Part shown: positions 1 to 8,303 of the stretch, in pieces
Layout of the letters: each line of letters begins with the position of its first letter
Position numbering within the stretch: the first letter of the stretch is position 1
Program-made: the position numbers and the translations under genes
NCBI GenBank assembly: GCA_002706335.1
Contig: PAKZ01000009.1
Location: 356,769-420,768, forward strand
Origin: Ahrensia sp.
GTDB lineage: Bacteria; Pseudomonadota; Alphaproteobacteria; Rhizobiales; Rhizobiaceae
DNA length: 64,000 nt
Reading direction: 5' to 3'
Notes under the pieces: model-generated
What the model saw: the letters and a program-made list of their open reading frames with translations, nothing else
Database searches by the model: none
Told to the model about the DNA's origin: nothing

Positions 1-1068
1 GAAGACGGGCCGGTCTATTTTAATGCGTGGTGGCTGCGGGACAATTGTCCGACCTCCTTCGATTCAGAGACGCGGGAGCGGACCTTCGACGTGTTCCACC
101 ACGCCACGACACCGTTTCCCGCCGACGCCGTGATCCAGGACGGCGCCCTCATGATCCGCTGGGCCGAAGAGGACCACGTCTCCCGCTATCCGCTGGAATT
201 TCTGAGGACATATGCCCAGGGTTCCCGCAGAGCTGATCCCGCCGACCTTCCGCGCACGCCGTGGTTCGCGGATCACTATCCGGACATCACCCGCGTTTCA
301 CATCCGGTCCTTCTCGAGGATGGCGGGGAGCGGCGACGCTGGATGGAGGCGCTTCTGATCGAGGGCATCGCCATTGTCACCGACATGCCGGACACGGACG
401 AGGCGCTGACGAGTACGGCGGGGCTCCTGGGCACGATCCGGCCAAGCTTCTTCGGTGACTATTTCGACGTGCGCACGCATATCAAGCCGACAAACCTCGC
501 CTACACGTCCAAGGCTCTGGAACTGCATACCGATGTCCCTGCGGAGGAACTCGCGCCCGGCATCCAGTACCTCCACTGCCGCCGCAACAGTGTCGAGGGA
601 GGACGAAACCTCTTTCTTGACGGGACCGCGGTCGCGAACGATTTGCGCATGGTCGACCCCGAGGCGTTCCGTCTCCTGAGCGAGATCGAGGTGCCCTTCT
701 ACAAGGAACATGACGACATCGACATGCGCGCCCGCCATACGGTGATCGAGCTCGATCACAATGACGAGGTCTCGGGCGTGACGATTAGCCAGCACATGGC
801 CGACATTTTCGACCTGCCGCAGCGCTTGATGGACAGCTACTACCCGGCATTCGTCAAATTCGGCCGCATGCTGCAGGAGGGAAAATACCTGATGCGATTC
901 ACGCTCGCGGCGGGCGAATGCATCTCCTTCGACAATCATCGCATCGTGCACGGCCGCGCCGCCTACTCCGCCACGAGCGGCGAGCGCTACCTTCGCGGTA
1001 CATATACCGATCGCGGCGAACTGCGCGGCCTTTACCGCGCGATGGTGTCGGAAGGCCGCTTCAAGTGA
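1..1068 (+). CDS. GBBH/TauD-like 2-oxoglutarate, Fe(II)-dependent dioxygenase, 5' truncated
   Basis: The open frame runs from the first base of the window, so the true start lies outside; 355 residues are visible. The first visible residues contain WWLRDNCPT, typical of the small N-terminal domain of gamma-butyrobetaine and trimethyllysine hydroxylases. The catalytic domain follows. Its iron ligands are readable as H176 and D178 (in LHTDVPAEE) and distal H317 (in IVHGRAAY), counted from base 1. The family couples oxidation of 2-oxoglutarate to hydroxylation of a substrate, often a quaternary amine or amino acid. It heads a four-gene operon: its TGA overlaps the next ATG. The substrate cannot be read from sequence. 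The GTG at 91 lies inside the domain and is not a start. Confidence 0.87.
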   Translation, partial: EDGPVYFNAWWLRDNCPTSFDSETRERTFDVFHHATTPFPADAVIQDGALMIRWAEEDHVSRYPLEFLRTYAQGSRRADPADLPRTPWFADHYPDITRVSHPVLLEDGGERRRWMEALLIEGIAIVTDMPDTDEALTSTAGLLGTIRPSFFGDYFDVRTHIKPTNLAYTSKALELHTDVPAEELAPGIQYLHCRRNSVEGGRNLFLDGTAVANDLRMVDPEAFRLLSEIEVPFYKEHDDIDMRARHTVIELDHNDEVSGVTISQHMADIFDLPQRLMDSYYPAFVKFGRMLQEGKYLMRFTLAAGECISFDNHRIVHGRAAYSATSGERYLRGTYTDRGELRGLYRAMVSEGRFK

Positions 1069-1811
1069 TGGACGCAACTCCTGGCATCAACGCTCAGGCA
1101 TTGCGAACCGATCTCGCCGCCGCCTTTCGGCTCGCCGTACGCTTCGACTGGCACGAGTCGGTCGGAAACCATTTTAGCGTGGCGGTGTCCGGTGACGGCC
1201 GCCAATTCCTGATGAACCCGAAATGGCGCCATTTCGCCTCGATCCGCGCGAGCGATCTCCTGCTACTCGACGCCGACGATCCGTCGGTGATGGATGGCCC
1301 CGATGCGCCTGACGCTTCTGCCTGGACAATCCACGGCACGTTGCACCGCGCGCGTCCGGATATTCGCGTGATACTGCATTGCCACCCGGCCAACGCGACC
1401 GCACTGGCCGCTCTCAAATCGCCGGCTCTGCCGCCGATCGACATGAACACGGCGCGTTTCTACGGAGACCTTGCGATCGACCCCGATTGCGGCGGGATTG
1501 CCGACGACGCAGCCGACGGCGAGCGCATCGCAGCCGCGCTCGGAGACTGTTCGACGCTTCTCATGGCGAACCACGGGCTGACCTGCACCGGAGCAACCGT
1601 CGCGCAGGCCTTCGAACAACTCTATTTCTTCGAGAAGGCGGCCGGCACGCTCCTCAAGGCGCTCGGGTCGGGACAGGAACTCGGCGTTATGACGGACGAA
1701 GTGGCGCGGCACACGGCGGAAGGCTGGAAGGCCTATGCCGGTATGGCCGACGCACATTTTGCCCACTTGAAATCGGTACTCGACCGCGAAGAGCCGGACT
1801 ATCGCCACTGA
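1068..1811 (+). CDS. Class II aldolase/adducin family protein
   Basis: A 247-residue cytosolic protein of the zinc-dependent class II aldolase/adducin fold. H104 and H106 (in HCHPAN) and H169 (in MANHGLTC) match the three metal-binding histidines. The family splits or decarboxylates hydroxy acids and sugar phosphates, often through an enediolate. The ATG at 1068 overlaps the TGA of the dioxygenase by one base, which implies translational coupling; the same frame is open from 918, but that would cut deep into the upstream gene. Its partners suggest that it cleaves the product of the hydroxylase or a downstream hydroxy acid. This is inference. Confidence 0.85.
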   Translation: MDATPGINAQALRTDLAAAFRLAVRFDWHESVGNHFSVAVSGDGRQFLMNPKWRHFASIRASDLLLLDADDPSVMDGPDAPDASAWTIHGTLHRARPDIRVILHCHPANATALAALKSPALPPIDMNTARFYGDLAIDPDCGGIADDAADGERIAAALGDCSTLLMANHGLTCTGATVAQAFEQLYFFEKAAGTLLKALGSGQELGVMTDEVARHTAEGWKAYAGMADAHFAHLKSVLDREEPDYRH

Positions 1812-1868
1812 TCCGGTTCAGGCAATCATGGAAACGCTGAATGCCGTCCGGCGGCGAAGGGAGACAAC

Positions 1869-2834
1869 ATGAAGGCAGGCTTCATCGGATTGGGCAACGT
1901 CGGCGGCAAGCTGGCGGGAAGCCTTCTGCGCAACGGCATTCCGCTTTGGGTCCACGATCTCGACACCGGACTGGTCGCGGACTTCGTGGCGCGCGGTGCG
2001 GTCGATGGCGTGTCGCCCGCGGCAATGATGCGGGACTGCGATGTCGTTATCACCTGCCTTCCCTCTCCCGCAGCCTCTGCGGCCGTCATGGCCGAGATGC
2101 TGCCCGAGATGAAGCCGGGCAAAACCTGGATGGAAATGTCCACAACCGACGCGGACGAGATCCTGCTGCTCGGCGCCAAGGTAGAGGCGATGGGCGGCGT
2201 CGCGGTGGAGTGCCCCGTCTCTGGCGGCTGCCACCGCGCGGATACCGGCAATATCTCGATCTTCGCTGGCGGTCCGCGCAGTGCAGTCGAAGCGGTGATG
2301 CCGCTTCTGAAACATCTTGGCCGCCGCATCCTGCACACCGGCGATCTCGGCACCGCGTCGAAACTGAAGGTCATGACGAACTACCTTGCCACGGTGCACC
2401 TCGTCGCGCTTTGCGAGGCGCTTACGACGATGAAGGCCGTGGGCCTGGACCTCGCAACCGCTTACGAGGCCATCCGCATCAGCTCGGGAACCTCCTTCGT
2501 CCACGAGACGGAGAGCCAGCTTATTCTGTCGGGCTCGCGCGACGTGAACTTCACAATGGACCTTGTCATGAAGGATATCGGACTGTTCCAGAAACTCGCC
2601 GAGACAGGTGGTGTGCCGCTCGAAATGTCACCGCTGCTTATCGAGATCATGGCCGATGGCCAGAGACGGTATGGTCCGCGTGCGCAATCCGACCGCATCA
2701 TAGAGCGGCTTGAAGACGCCACGGGCCTGAAGATCCTCGCGGACGGTTTCCCGACGGTGCTGATCGACGACGAGCCGGAAGAAGAAGGATACGAAATCCT
2801 TCGACCGGCCCCCTCGGCGGCGGCGGCGGAATGA
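1869..2834 (+). CDS. NAD(P)-dependent oxidoreductase, 3-hydroxyisobutyrate dehydrogenase family
   Basis: A 321-residue beta-hydroxyacid dehydrogenase. The N-terminal Rossmann motif GLGNVG is at residues 7-12, the substrate loop CPVSGG at 115-120, and the catalytic lysine is K167 in the G-x-x-x-K-x-x-x-N pattern ending at N171. The family oxidises 3-hydroxy acids to semialdehydes or reduces them in reverse. An A+G-rich site (gggagac) precedes the ATG. The stop overlaps the start of the aldehyde dehydrogenase. A semialdehyde made here could be passed straight to that enzyme, as in valine catabolism. The acidic C-terminal tail (about residues 307-321) extends past the usual fold. Confidence 0.88.
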   Translation: MKAGFIGLGNVGGKLAGSLLRNGIPLWVHDLDTGLVADFVARGAVDGVSPAAMMRDCDVVITCLPSPAASAAVMAEMLPEMKPGKTWMEMSTTDADEILLLGAKVEAMGGVAVECPVSGGCHRADTGNISIFAGGPRSAVEAVMPLLKHLGRRILHTGDLGTASKLKVMTNYLATVHLVALCEALTTMKAVGLDLATAYEAIRISSGTSFVHETESQLILSGSRDVNFTMDLVMKDIGLFQKLAETGGVPLEMSPLLIEIMADGQRRYGPRAQSDRIIERLEDATGLKILADGFPTVLIDDEPEEEGYEILRPAPSAAAAE

Positions 2835-4264
2835 CGAGCGACGCGCTCCGTTACTATATTGGCGGCCAATGGGTCGACCCGCTCGGCCGGGATTCGATGG
2901 CAATCATGAACCCCGCGACCGAAGAGCGCATTGGCACCGTCTCGCTCGGTTCGTCGGCGGATGTGGAGCGCGCCGTGGAGGCCGCCACGGACGCCTTTGA
3001 AACCTTTGGACGCTGGTCGAAGGTGGACCGCCTCGCCTTGCTGCGCCGGATCCGCGATCTGACGGCCGAGCGGCGCGAGGACCTCGCCCAGGCCATCTCG
3101 CTTGAGATGGGCGCGCCGATCACCATGGCGCGCGAGATGCAGGCTGAGGCCGGGGTCGGCCACGCCGAAGGATTCATCGAGGCGCTTGAGGCGCAGGAGG
3201 AACGCTGGACCCTGTCGAATGGCGATACGCTGTTGCGGGAGCCTATCGGGCCCGCTGGCCTGATCACGCCGTGGAACTGGCCGATCAACCAGATCGCGCT
3301 CAAGGTGTTGCCCGCTCTCGCGACCGGATGTCCCGCGATCCTGAAACCGTCCGAGCACACGCCGCTTTCTGCCCTTGTCTTTGCCGGGATCCTGCATGAT
3401 GCGGGCGTGCCGGCGGGTGCATTCGCTCTCATCAGCGGAACGGGCCCTGAAGTGGGCGACGCGATCGCGCGCCATCCGGATCTCGCCATGGTGTCGTTCA
3501 CCGGATCGACCCGCGCCGGCGTGTCGGTCAGCAAATCCGCGGCTGACAGCGTCAAGCGCGTGACGCTTGAGTTGGGAGGCAAGTCCCCGAACCTCGTCTT
3601 TGCCGATTGCGGCGCCGACCTGGAAACCCGCGTTCGTGCATCGGTCGCCGAGTGTTTCCTTAATACCGGCCAGTCCTGCGACGCGCCCACGCGCCTTGTC
3701 GTCGAGCGCGCCTGCTACGACGAGGTGGTGGAGATTGCCCGCGCCGCCGCCGAAGAGACCAAGGTCGGAGATCCCGGTGCCGAGGGTGACCATATCGGCC
3801 CGCTTTTCGACCGGCTGCAATGGGACCGCGTGCAGGAGCGCATCGCGAAAGGCATCGCCGAAGGAGCCCGCCTCGTCGCGGGCGGTCCCGGTCGGCCCGA
3901 GGGCCTGAACCAGGGATGGTATGCCCGGCCAACCGTATTCGCCGATGTCCGAAACGATATGGCGATTGCGAGAGAAGAAATCTTCGGCCCCGTCCTGTCG
4001 ATCATTTCGGCACAGGACGAAGACGAGGCAATCGCCATCGCAAACGACACGCCATATGGCCTTGCCGCCTATGTCCAGACGGGCGATCCGGTAAGGGCCG
4101 AACGCGTCGCGAAGCGGCTGCGCGCGGGCGCGGTCCACTTGAACGGCGGCGGCCTTGGCTGGGGCACGCCGTTCGGCGGTTACAAGGCCTCCGGAAACGG
4201 CCGCGAGGGCGGCACACTCGGGCTTGAGGACTACCAGGAAGTGAAGAGCCTGCACTTCGGCTGA
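2831..4264 (+). CDS. Aldehyde dehydrogenase family protein
   Basis: A 477-residue NAD(P)-dependent aldehyde dehydrogenase of normal length. The general base is E247 (in LELGGKSPN) and the catalytic cysteine C283 (in NTGQSCDAP); the oxyanion/cofactor motif TPWNWP is near 146-151 and FTGST at 223-227. Oxidation of aldehyde to acid would complete the operon pathway of hydroxylation, aldol cleavage, alcohol oxidation and aldehyde oxidation. The ATG overlaps the upstream stop by four bases (ATGA). The substrate cannot be told. Betaine-aldehyde, aminoaldehyde and semialdehyde dehydrogenases share these motifs. Confidence 0.9.
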   Translation: MTSDALRYYIGGQWVDPLGRDSMAIMNPATEERIGTVSLGSSADVERAVEAATDAFETFGRWSKVDRLALLRRIRDLTAERREDLAQAISLEMGAPITMAREMQAEAGVGHAEGFIEALEAQEERWTLSNGDTLLREPIGPAGLITPWNWPINQIALKVLPALATGCPAILKPSEHTPLSALVFAGILHDAGVPAGAFALISGTGPEVGDAIARHPDLAMVSFTGSTRAGVSVSKSAADSVKRVTLELGGKSPNLVFADCGADLETRVRASVAECFLNTGQSCDAPTRLVVERACYDEVVEIARAAAEETKVGDPGAEGDHIGPLFDRLQWDRVQERIAKGIAEGARLVAGGPGRPEGLNQGWYARPTVFADVRNDMAIAREEIFGPVLSIISAQDEDEAIAIANDTPYGLAAYVQTGDPVRAERVAKRLRAGAVHLNGGGLGWGTPFGGYKASGNGREGGTLGLEDYQEVKSLHFG

Positions 4265-4505
4265 CGCCGCGGCCGTTTTGGACTGACAGGAACTCCTGGC
4301 GCCTCACCTTTCGTTATCCGCTTACAGCCATGTCCGAAAAAACGTCCATTGACGACGGGGCGCGAGCGCGTCGGTCGCGCCCCTCGCGGATGAAACCATC
4401 GCCATTCGGCTTCAGCTTTCCCGATTTCCTATACGGTAAAATAATACCTCATTGTTAACTCATTGAATTTTCTTTTCTTTCTGAGAATAACACGTGAAAC
4501 AGTGC

Positions 4506-4534
4506 TTGACGCCGGCCCAAATCCCGCCTATTGC
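4506..4534 (+). promoter_or_regulatory. Candidate housekeeping promoter of rplM-rpsI
   Basis: TTGACG at 4506-4511 and TATTGC at 4529-4534 are separated by 17 bases and preceded by an A+T-rich tract that could act as an UP element. Transcription would start near 4541, giving a leader of about 120 bases. Confidence 0.5.
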
Positions 4535-4540
4535 ACCGCC

Positions 4541-4659
4541 AATCGCGCATGGACCCGTCCGGCGCGATTAAGTTTTTGCCGGAAATACCGGCAATCCAAG
4601 CAACAAGAAAAGCCCGATCCGGCCCCGCCGGTCCGGGATGATGAACAAGGAACACACCA
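4541..4659 (+). promoter_or_regulatory. Structured 5' leader of rplM-rpsI, possible attenuator
   Basis: The leader can form a hairpin with arms AATCGCGC (4541-4548) and GCGCGATT (4562-4569), followed at once by a T run (4573-4577) like an intrinsic terminator. A second hairpin TTGCCGG/CCGGCAA lies at 4576-4594. In E. coli, L13 represses its own operon through the rplM leader. A similar role here is inference. Confidence 0.4.
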
Positions 4660-5124
4660 ATGGGCACGTTCTCCCAGAAGCCCGCAGACGTGGTGAAGAA
4701 GTGGGTGCTGATCGACGCCGAAGGTCTCGTCGTCGGCCGTCTCGCATCCATCGTCGCCATGCGTCTCCGCGGCAAGCACAAAGCCACCTTCACCCCGCAT
4801 GTCGATGACGGCGACAACGTCATCATCATCAATGCCGACAAGGTCGCCTTCACCGGCAAGAAGCGTTGGGACAAGAAGTATTACTGGCACACCGGCCATC
4901 CCGGCGGCATCAAGGAACGCACGGCCGAGCAGCTGCTCGACGGCCGTTTCCCGGAGCGCGTCGTTGAAAAGGCCATCGAACGCATGATCCCGCGCGGCCC
5001 GCTCGGCCGTCGCCAGATGAAGAACCTGCGCGTCTATGCCGGCGCCGAACATCCGCACGAGGCGCAGCAGCCGGAAGTGCTGGACGTCGCCGCGCTCAAC
5101 CCCAAGAACAAGAAGGTGGCCTGA
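4660..5124 (+). CDS. rplM: 50S ribosomal protein L13
   Basis: A 154-residue L13, full length for alphaproteobacteria. The N-terminus ([17 protein letters not shown]) and the central [18 protein letters not shown] and [10 protein letters not shown] segments are diagnostic. L13 is an early assembly protein of the large ribosomal subunit. The ATG follows an AAGGAAC ribosome-binding site. It is the first gene of a two-gene operon with rpsI, five bases downstream. Confidence 0.98.
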   Translation: MGTFSQKPADVVKKWVLIDAEGLVVGRLASIVAMRLRGKHKATFTPHVDDGDNVIIINADKVAFTGKKRWDKKYYWHTGHPGGIKERTAEQLLDGRFPERVVEKAIERMIPRGPLGRRQMKNLRVYAGAEHPHEAQQPEVLDVAALNPKNKKVA

Positions 5125-5129
5125 TCACC

Positions 5130-5615
5130 ATGGCTGAATTGAACTCTCTCGAAGAACTCGGCGAAGCAGCCGGCACCGTTGCCGCCGAAGTCCAGGAAGC
5201 GCCTGTCCACGTCCAGAAGCTGGACGCCCATGGCCGCGCCTATGCCACCGGCAAGCGCAAGGACGCCGTCGCACGCGTCTGGATCAAGCCGGGCACCGGC
5301 CGCATCACGGTCGGCGGCAAGAACTTCACCGACTATTTCGCGCGCCCGGTCCTGCAGATGGTCCTGCAGCAGCCGATCGTCGCGACCAACCGCGCCGGCC
5401 AGTACGACATCGACGTCACCGTCGCCGGTGGCGGTCTCTCCGGCCAGGCTGGCGCCGTGCGTCATGGCATCTCCAAGGCTCTCACCTATTACGAGCCGGA
5501 ACTGCGCGGCATCCTCAAGAAGGGCGGCTTCCTGACCCGCGACAGCCGCGTCGTCGAGCGCAAGAAATACGGCAAGGCGAAAGCCCGCCGCTCGTTCCAG
5601 TTCTCCAAGCGCTAA
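5130..5615 (+). CDS. rpsI: 30S ribosomal protein S9
   Basis: A 161-residue S9 with the alphaproteobacterial N-terminal extension of about 30 residues. [17 protein letters not shown] starts the core and the protein ends in the conserved [17 protein letters not shown] tail, whose last residues reach the P-site tRNA in the ribosome. It is co-transcribed with rplM and ends at a strong terminator. A decayed copy of codons about 108-142 lies 2.1 kb downstream (7730-7837). Confidence 0.98.
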   Translation: MAELNSLEELGEAAGTVAAEVQEAPVHVQKLDAHGRAYATGKRKDAVARVWIKPGTGRITVGGKNFTDYFARPVLQMVLQQPIVATNRAGQYDIDVTVAGGGLSGQAGAVRHGISKALTYYEPELRGILKKGGFLTRDSRVVERKKYGKAKARRSFQFSKR

Positions 5616-5640
5616 GGCGTTCGCGGAACATGTGATCATG

Positions 5641-5669
5641 AAGCGGGACCACGGTCCCGCTTTTTTTTC
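5641..5669 (+). terminator. Intrinsic terminator of rplM-rpsI
   Basis: A perfect inverted repeat AAGCGGGACC (5641-5650) and GGTCCCGCTT (5653-5662) is followed by a run of T residues to 5669. Confidence 0.9.
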
Positions 5670-5785
5670 TTTCCTGACCGCCTTTCCCGCCGAAAACCCG
5701 AAAATGCAGCCGCCATGCGCCAGGTGCGGAGTCCGGACGTGCGGCAAGGCGCCATGTTCGGCTTAGGAAGAGCGGATGGCGGACG

Positions 5786-7720
5786 ATGCGCTACAGACCT
5801 GAAATCGACGGCCTTCGCGCCATCGCGGTCATTCCCGTTATCCTTTTCCATGCCGGTTTCGGCTTCTTCGGCGGCGGCTTCATCGGCGTCGACGTCTTCT
5901 TCGTCATAAGCGGATATCTGATCACCGGCCTGCTGCTGGAGGAACTGGCCGGCGGCCAATTCTCGCTGCTGCGCTTCTACGAGCGTCGCGCGCGTCGCAT
6001 CCTGCCGGCGCTGGCGGTCGTGGTGACAGCCTGCATTCCGTTCGCTCTTGCTTGGATGCACCCTCTGCAGATGGAGGATTTTTCGGCGAGCCTGATCGCC
6101 ATCGTCCTATCCGCCTCAAACTTCCTTTTCTGGTATGAGAGCGGCTACTTCGCGCCGGCTGCCGACGAAAAGCCCCTGCTCCACACTTGGAGCCTCGCTG
6201 TCGAGGAACAGTTCTATATCTTCTTCCCGATCTTCCTGTTCGTGCTGTGGCGCTTCGCGAGAGACCGGACCTTTTTGACCGTCGCCGCGATTGCCGTAGC
6301 GAGCCTTCTGCTGAGCGAGTGGGGATGGCGGCACTGGCCGACGGCCAATTTCTACCTGATGCCGACACGCGCCTGGGAGCTGTTTGCCGGCTCGCTTTGC
6401 GCGCAATGGTCCTTCCGCCGGGAGCAACGCCCGAACGGGCCGCTCGGCGCCTTCGGCCTTGCCCTGATCGTCGCTGCGGTTTTTCTGTTCGACGGCGACA
6501 CGCCATTTCCGAGCGCGCTCGCCCTCGCGCCCGTTGTCGGCACCGCGCTGATCATCCTGTTCGCCGGCCCAGGCACCGCCGTTGCGCGGCTGCTGTCGTC
6601 GCGACTGCTGGTTGGCATCGGTCTGATCAGCTACAGCGCCTATCTGTGGCACCAGCCACTGCTAGCCTTCGCGCGGGTCAGGTCCGCCGTCGCTCCCTCA
6701 CTGTGGCTGATGGCATCGCTCGCAACGCTGTCCTTCGCGCTCGCCTATCTCAGCTGGCGCTTCGTCGAGCAGCCGTTTCGCAAGCGGTCGCCGGCGACGA
6801 AACGCGGCGGGACGATCAAGCTCGTCATTTTCGGCGCCGTCATTGGCGCGGCGCTCGCGGGTGTCGGTCTCGCCGGCGTGCTGTCCAAAGGCTTTCTCCA
6901 CTCCTTCGAACCGTTCCCCTATGTCGCCGAAGACGAGTTCAGGCTGCCGACGACCAAGACCGGCTACTGCTTTTACTTCGTCCTCAGGAGCGACCTGCCG
7001 GTCGGCGAGGAAGGACTGAATTGCTTCGTCGGTGATCCGGCAGCTCGCAAGGACGATATCCTGCTTTTTGGCGACTCCTTCGCGGGACACTGGGAGCCTT
7101 TCTTCGACGTCATCGGCCGCAAATATGGCCGCCGGATACATTCCGTCACCACGAACTGGTGCTTCCCGTCGCTGACCGACAACATCCCGGGTCCCCGCCC
7201 GCAAAATGTCGTCGACCAATGTCGCATCAACCGCGACTACCTCCGCAACAACGCATCCCGGTACGATATCATCGTCCTTTCGGCGCAGTGGAGCGGGATC
7301 GAAGAGAGCGGATTCACGCAGGACCTGTTCGACCTGATCGACTTCCTGCTGGAGAACACCCGGGCGAGAATCGTTGTCATGGCGAGCCCGCTCGCTCTCG
7401 TCCGCAATACGGTCGAGAACTCGGTGCTGAGCGGTATGTTGCATGTCTCGCCGGACCCGAAATCGCAGGAAAGGATCGACGCGGTCCATCGGCGGATCGC
7501 CGCGGTCGCAAGCGGAAATGACCGAATCACGTTCCTCGACGAAAACGACCTGTTCGGCGACTATTTCGGATCGGGCGGTCTCGAAACGGCGGAAGGATAC
7601 CTCTACTCGCTGGACGGCAAGCATATCAGCATCTACGGATCGAAGGCCGCGGCGCGTCACGTTATCACAACGAGAAACCACTCATTCTTCTCCGCCCTGG
7701 CTCTGCCGCAGGACGATTAG
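5786..7720 (+). CDS. Membrane acyltransferase, OafA/YrhL type with SGNH domain
   Basis: A 644-residue two-domain protein. Residues 1 to about 340 form the multi-pass acyltransferase-3 domain, starting with the diagnostic RYRPEIDGLRAIAVIPV and containing SLAVEEQFYIFFP. A later helix (about 350-370) leads to an SGNH-hydrolase-like domain with GDS at 429-431 and a DGKH motif near 610 supplying the catalytic Asp-His. Such proteins O-acetylate surface polysaccharides: the membrane part brings acyl groups across and the SGNH part transfers them to glycan. The ATG at 5786 matches the family N-terminus exactly. It stands alone between rpsI and an rpsI remnant, so it was probably acquired together with that remnant. 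Confidence 0.92.
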   Translation: MRYRPEIDGLRAIAVIPVILFHAGFGFFGGGFIGVDVFFVISGYLITGLLLEELAGGQFSLLRFYERRARRILPALAVVVTACIPFALAWMHPLQMEDFSASLIAIVLSASNFLFWYESGYFAPAADEKPLLHTWSLAVEEQFYIFFPIFLFVLWRFARDRTFLTVAAIAVASLLLSEWGWRHWPTANFYLMPTRAWELFAGSLCAQWSFRREQRPNGPLGAFGLALIVAAVFLFDGDTPFPSALALAPVVGTALIILFAGPGTAVARLLSSRLLVGIGLISYSAYLWHQPLLAFARVRSAVAPSLWLMASLATLSFALAYLSWRFVEQPFRKRSPATKRGGTIKLVIFGAVIGAALAGVGLAGVLSKGFLHSFEPFPYVAEDEFRLPTTKTGYCFYFVLRSDLPVGEEGLNCFVGDPAARKDDILLFGDSFAGHWEPFFDVIGRKYGRRIHSVTTNWCFPSLTDNIPGPRPQNVVDQCRINRDYLRNNASRYDIIVLSAQWSGIEESGFTQDLFDLIDFLLENTRARIVVMASPLALVRNTVENSVLSGMLHVSPDPKSQERIDAVHRRIAAVASGNDRITFLDENDLFGDYFGSGGLETAEGYLYSLDGKHISIYGSKAAARHVITTRNHSFFSALALPQDD

Positions 7721-7729
7721 CGATCCGCC

Positions 7730-7837
7730 GCGCCGTGCGTCACGGCATCGCCAGGACGTTGGCCAGCTACGAGCCGGAACGGCGCGGGACCCTTCCTCGA
7801 GAAAGGCGGATTCCAGACCCGCGACAGCCGCGTCGTC
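7730..7837 (+). pseudogene. Remnant of rpsI (C-terminal part), frameshifted
   Basis: By hand alignment, 7730-7837 matches rpsI bases 5452-5555 at 87 of 104 positions (about 84%), with a four-base insertion (near 7787-7790) that breaks the frame. The match covers S9 codons for AVRHGI, YEPE and the TRDSRVV region; the true 3' end of rpsI is missing. No start or frame is left, so it cannot make S9. The divergence shows that it is either an old duplicate or a piece of a foreign rpsI that came with the acyltransferase gene. Confidence 0.85.
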
Positions 7838-8303
7838 ATGGTCGCGAGCGGAACCCGTGACCATCTTTGCCGAAAGCGCAGCTTGGTACGACAATAACCT
7901 CGCATTCATGAAACGGTCTTTAGGCGCAGCCATGAAGCGCGACGATAACATGTTCCGCCCGTCACATCCGGCTTTGGAGAGGATCCGTCGAGCGCCATTT
8001 TGCCCTTTCGTGGATCACTTGAAAGCGACCAATTAGCTGGTGAAAGAGCAAAACACCGTTGCACTCGACGAATACAATAGTATTCTTTCAATGTGGGCGC
8101 TTTGAAAATCGAGACCAGCCAAAATGGCCGAGCCTCCGCAGCGATCCGATGTCAACTCCCAGTGCAAAAAAGCGGCTTGTCGCCTGGCCGATTTTATTGC
8201 GAAGAAACACATCGTTAGCGCCCGCTTGCAACACCATCTCCCTTGTCAGCGGCTTGCTGAATTTTCATACACAACCAGCCGATAAAGCGGGGACGTAACC
8301 AAC
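7838..8303. other. Gene-poor spacer after the rpsI remnant
   Basis: No credible coding sequence was recognised on either strand. Open frames are short and lack ribosome-binding sites. The segment looks like degraded DNA between the rpsI remnant and the GT25 gene. An A+T-rich patch near 8070-8100 could hold a promoter for the next gene, but no clear -35/-10 pair was found. Confidence 0.5.

Larger units (their letters stand above)
4265..4659 (+). other. Intergenic region between catabolic operon and rplM
   Basis: This 395-base gap holds no credible gene. A strong hairpin without a T tract (GGGGCGCGA at 4357-4365 pairing with TCGCGCCCC at 4375-4383) could end the upstream operon. A short A+T-rich stretch follows (about 4425-4490), with a perfect small inverted repeat ggta/tacc near 4432-4445. 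The rplM promoter and leader occupy the rest. Confidence 0.6.

Noticed and set aside
2462..4255. 597-codon minus-strand open frame
   Set aside because: It is the shadow of the aldehyde dehydrogenase and dehydrogenase genes and has no recognisable domain.
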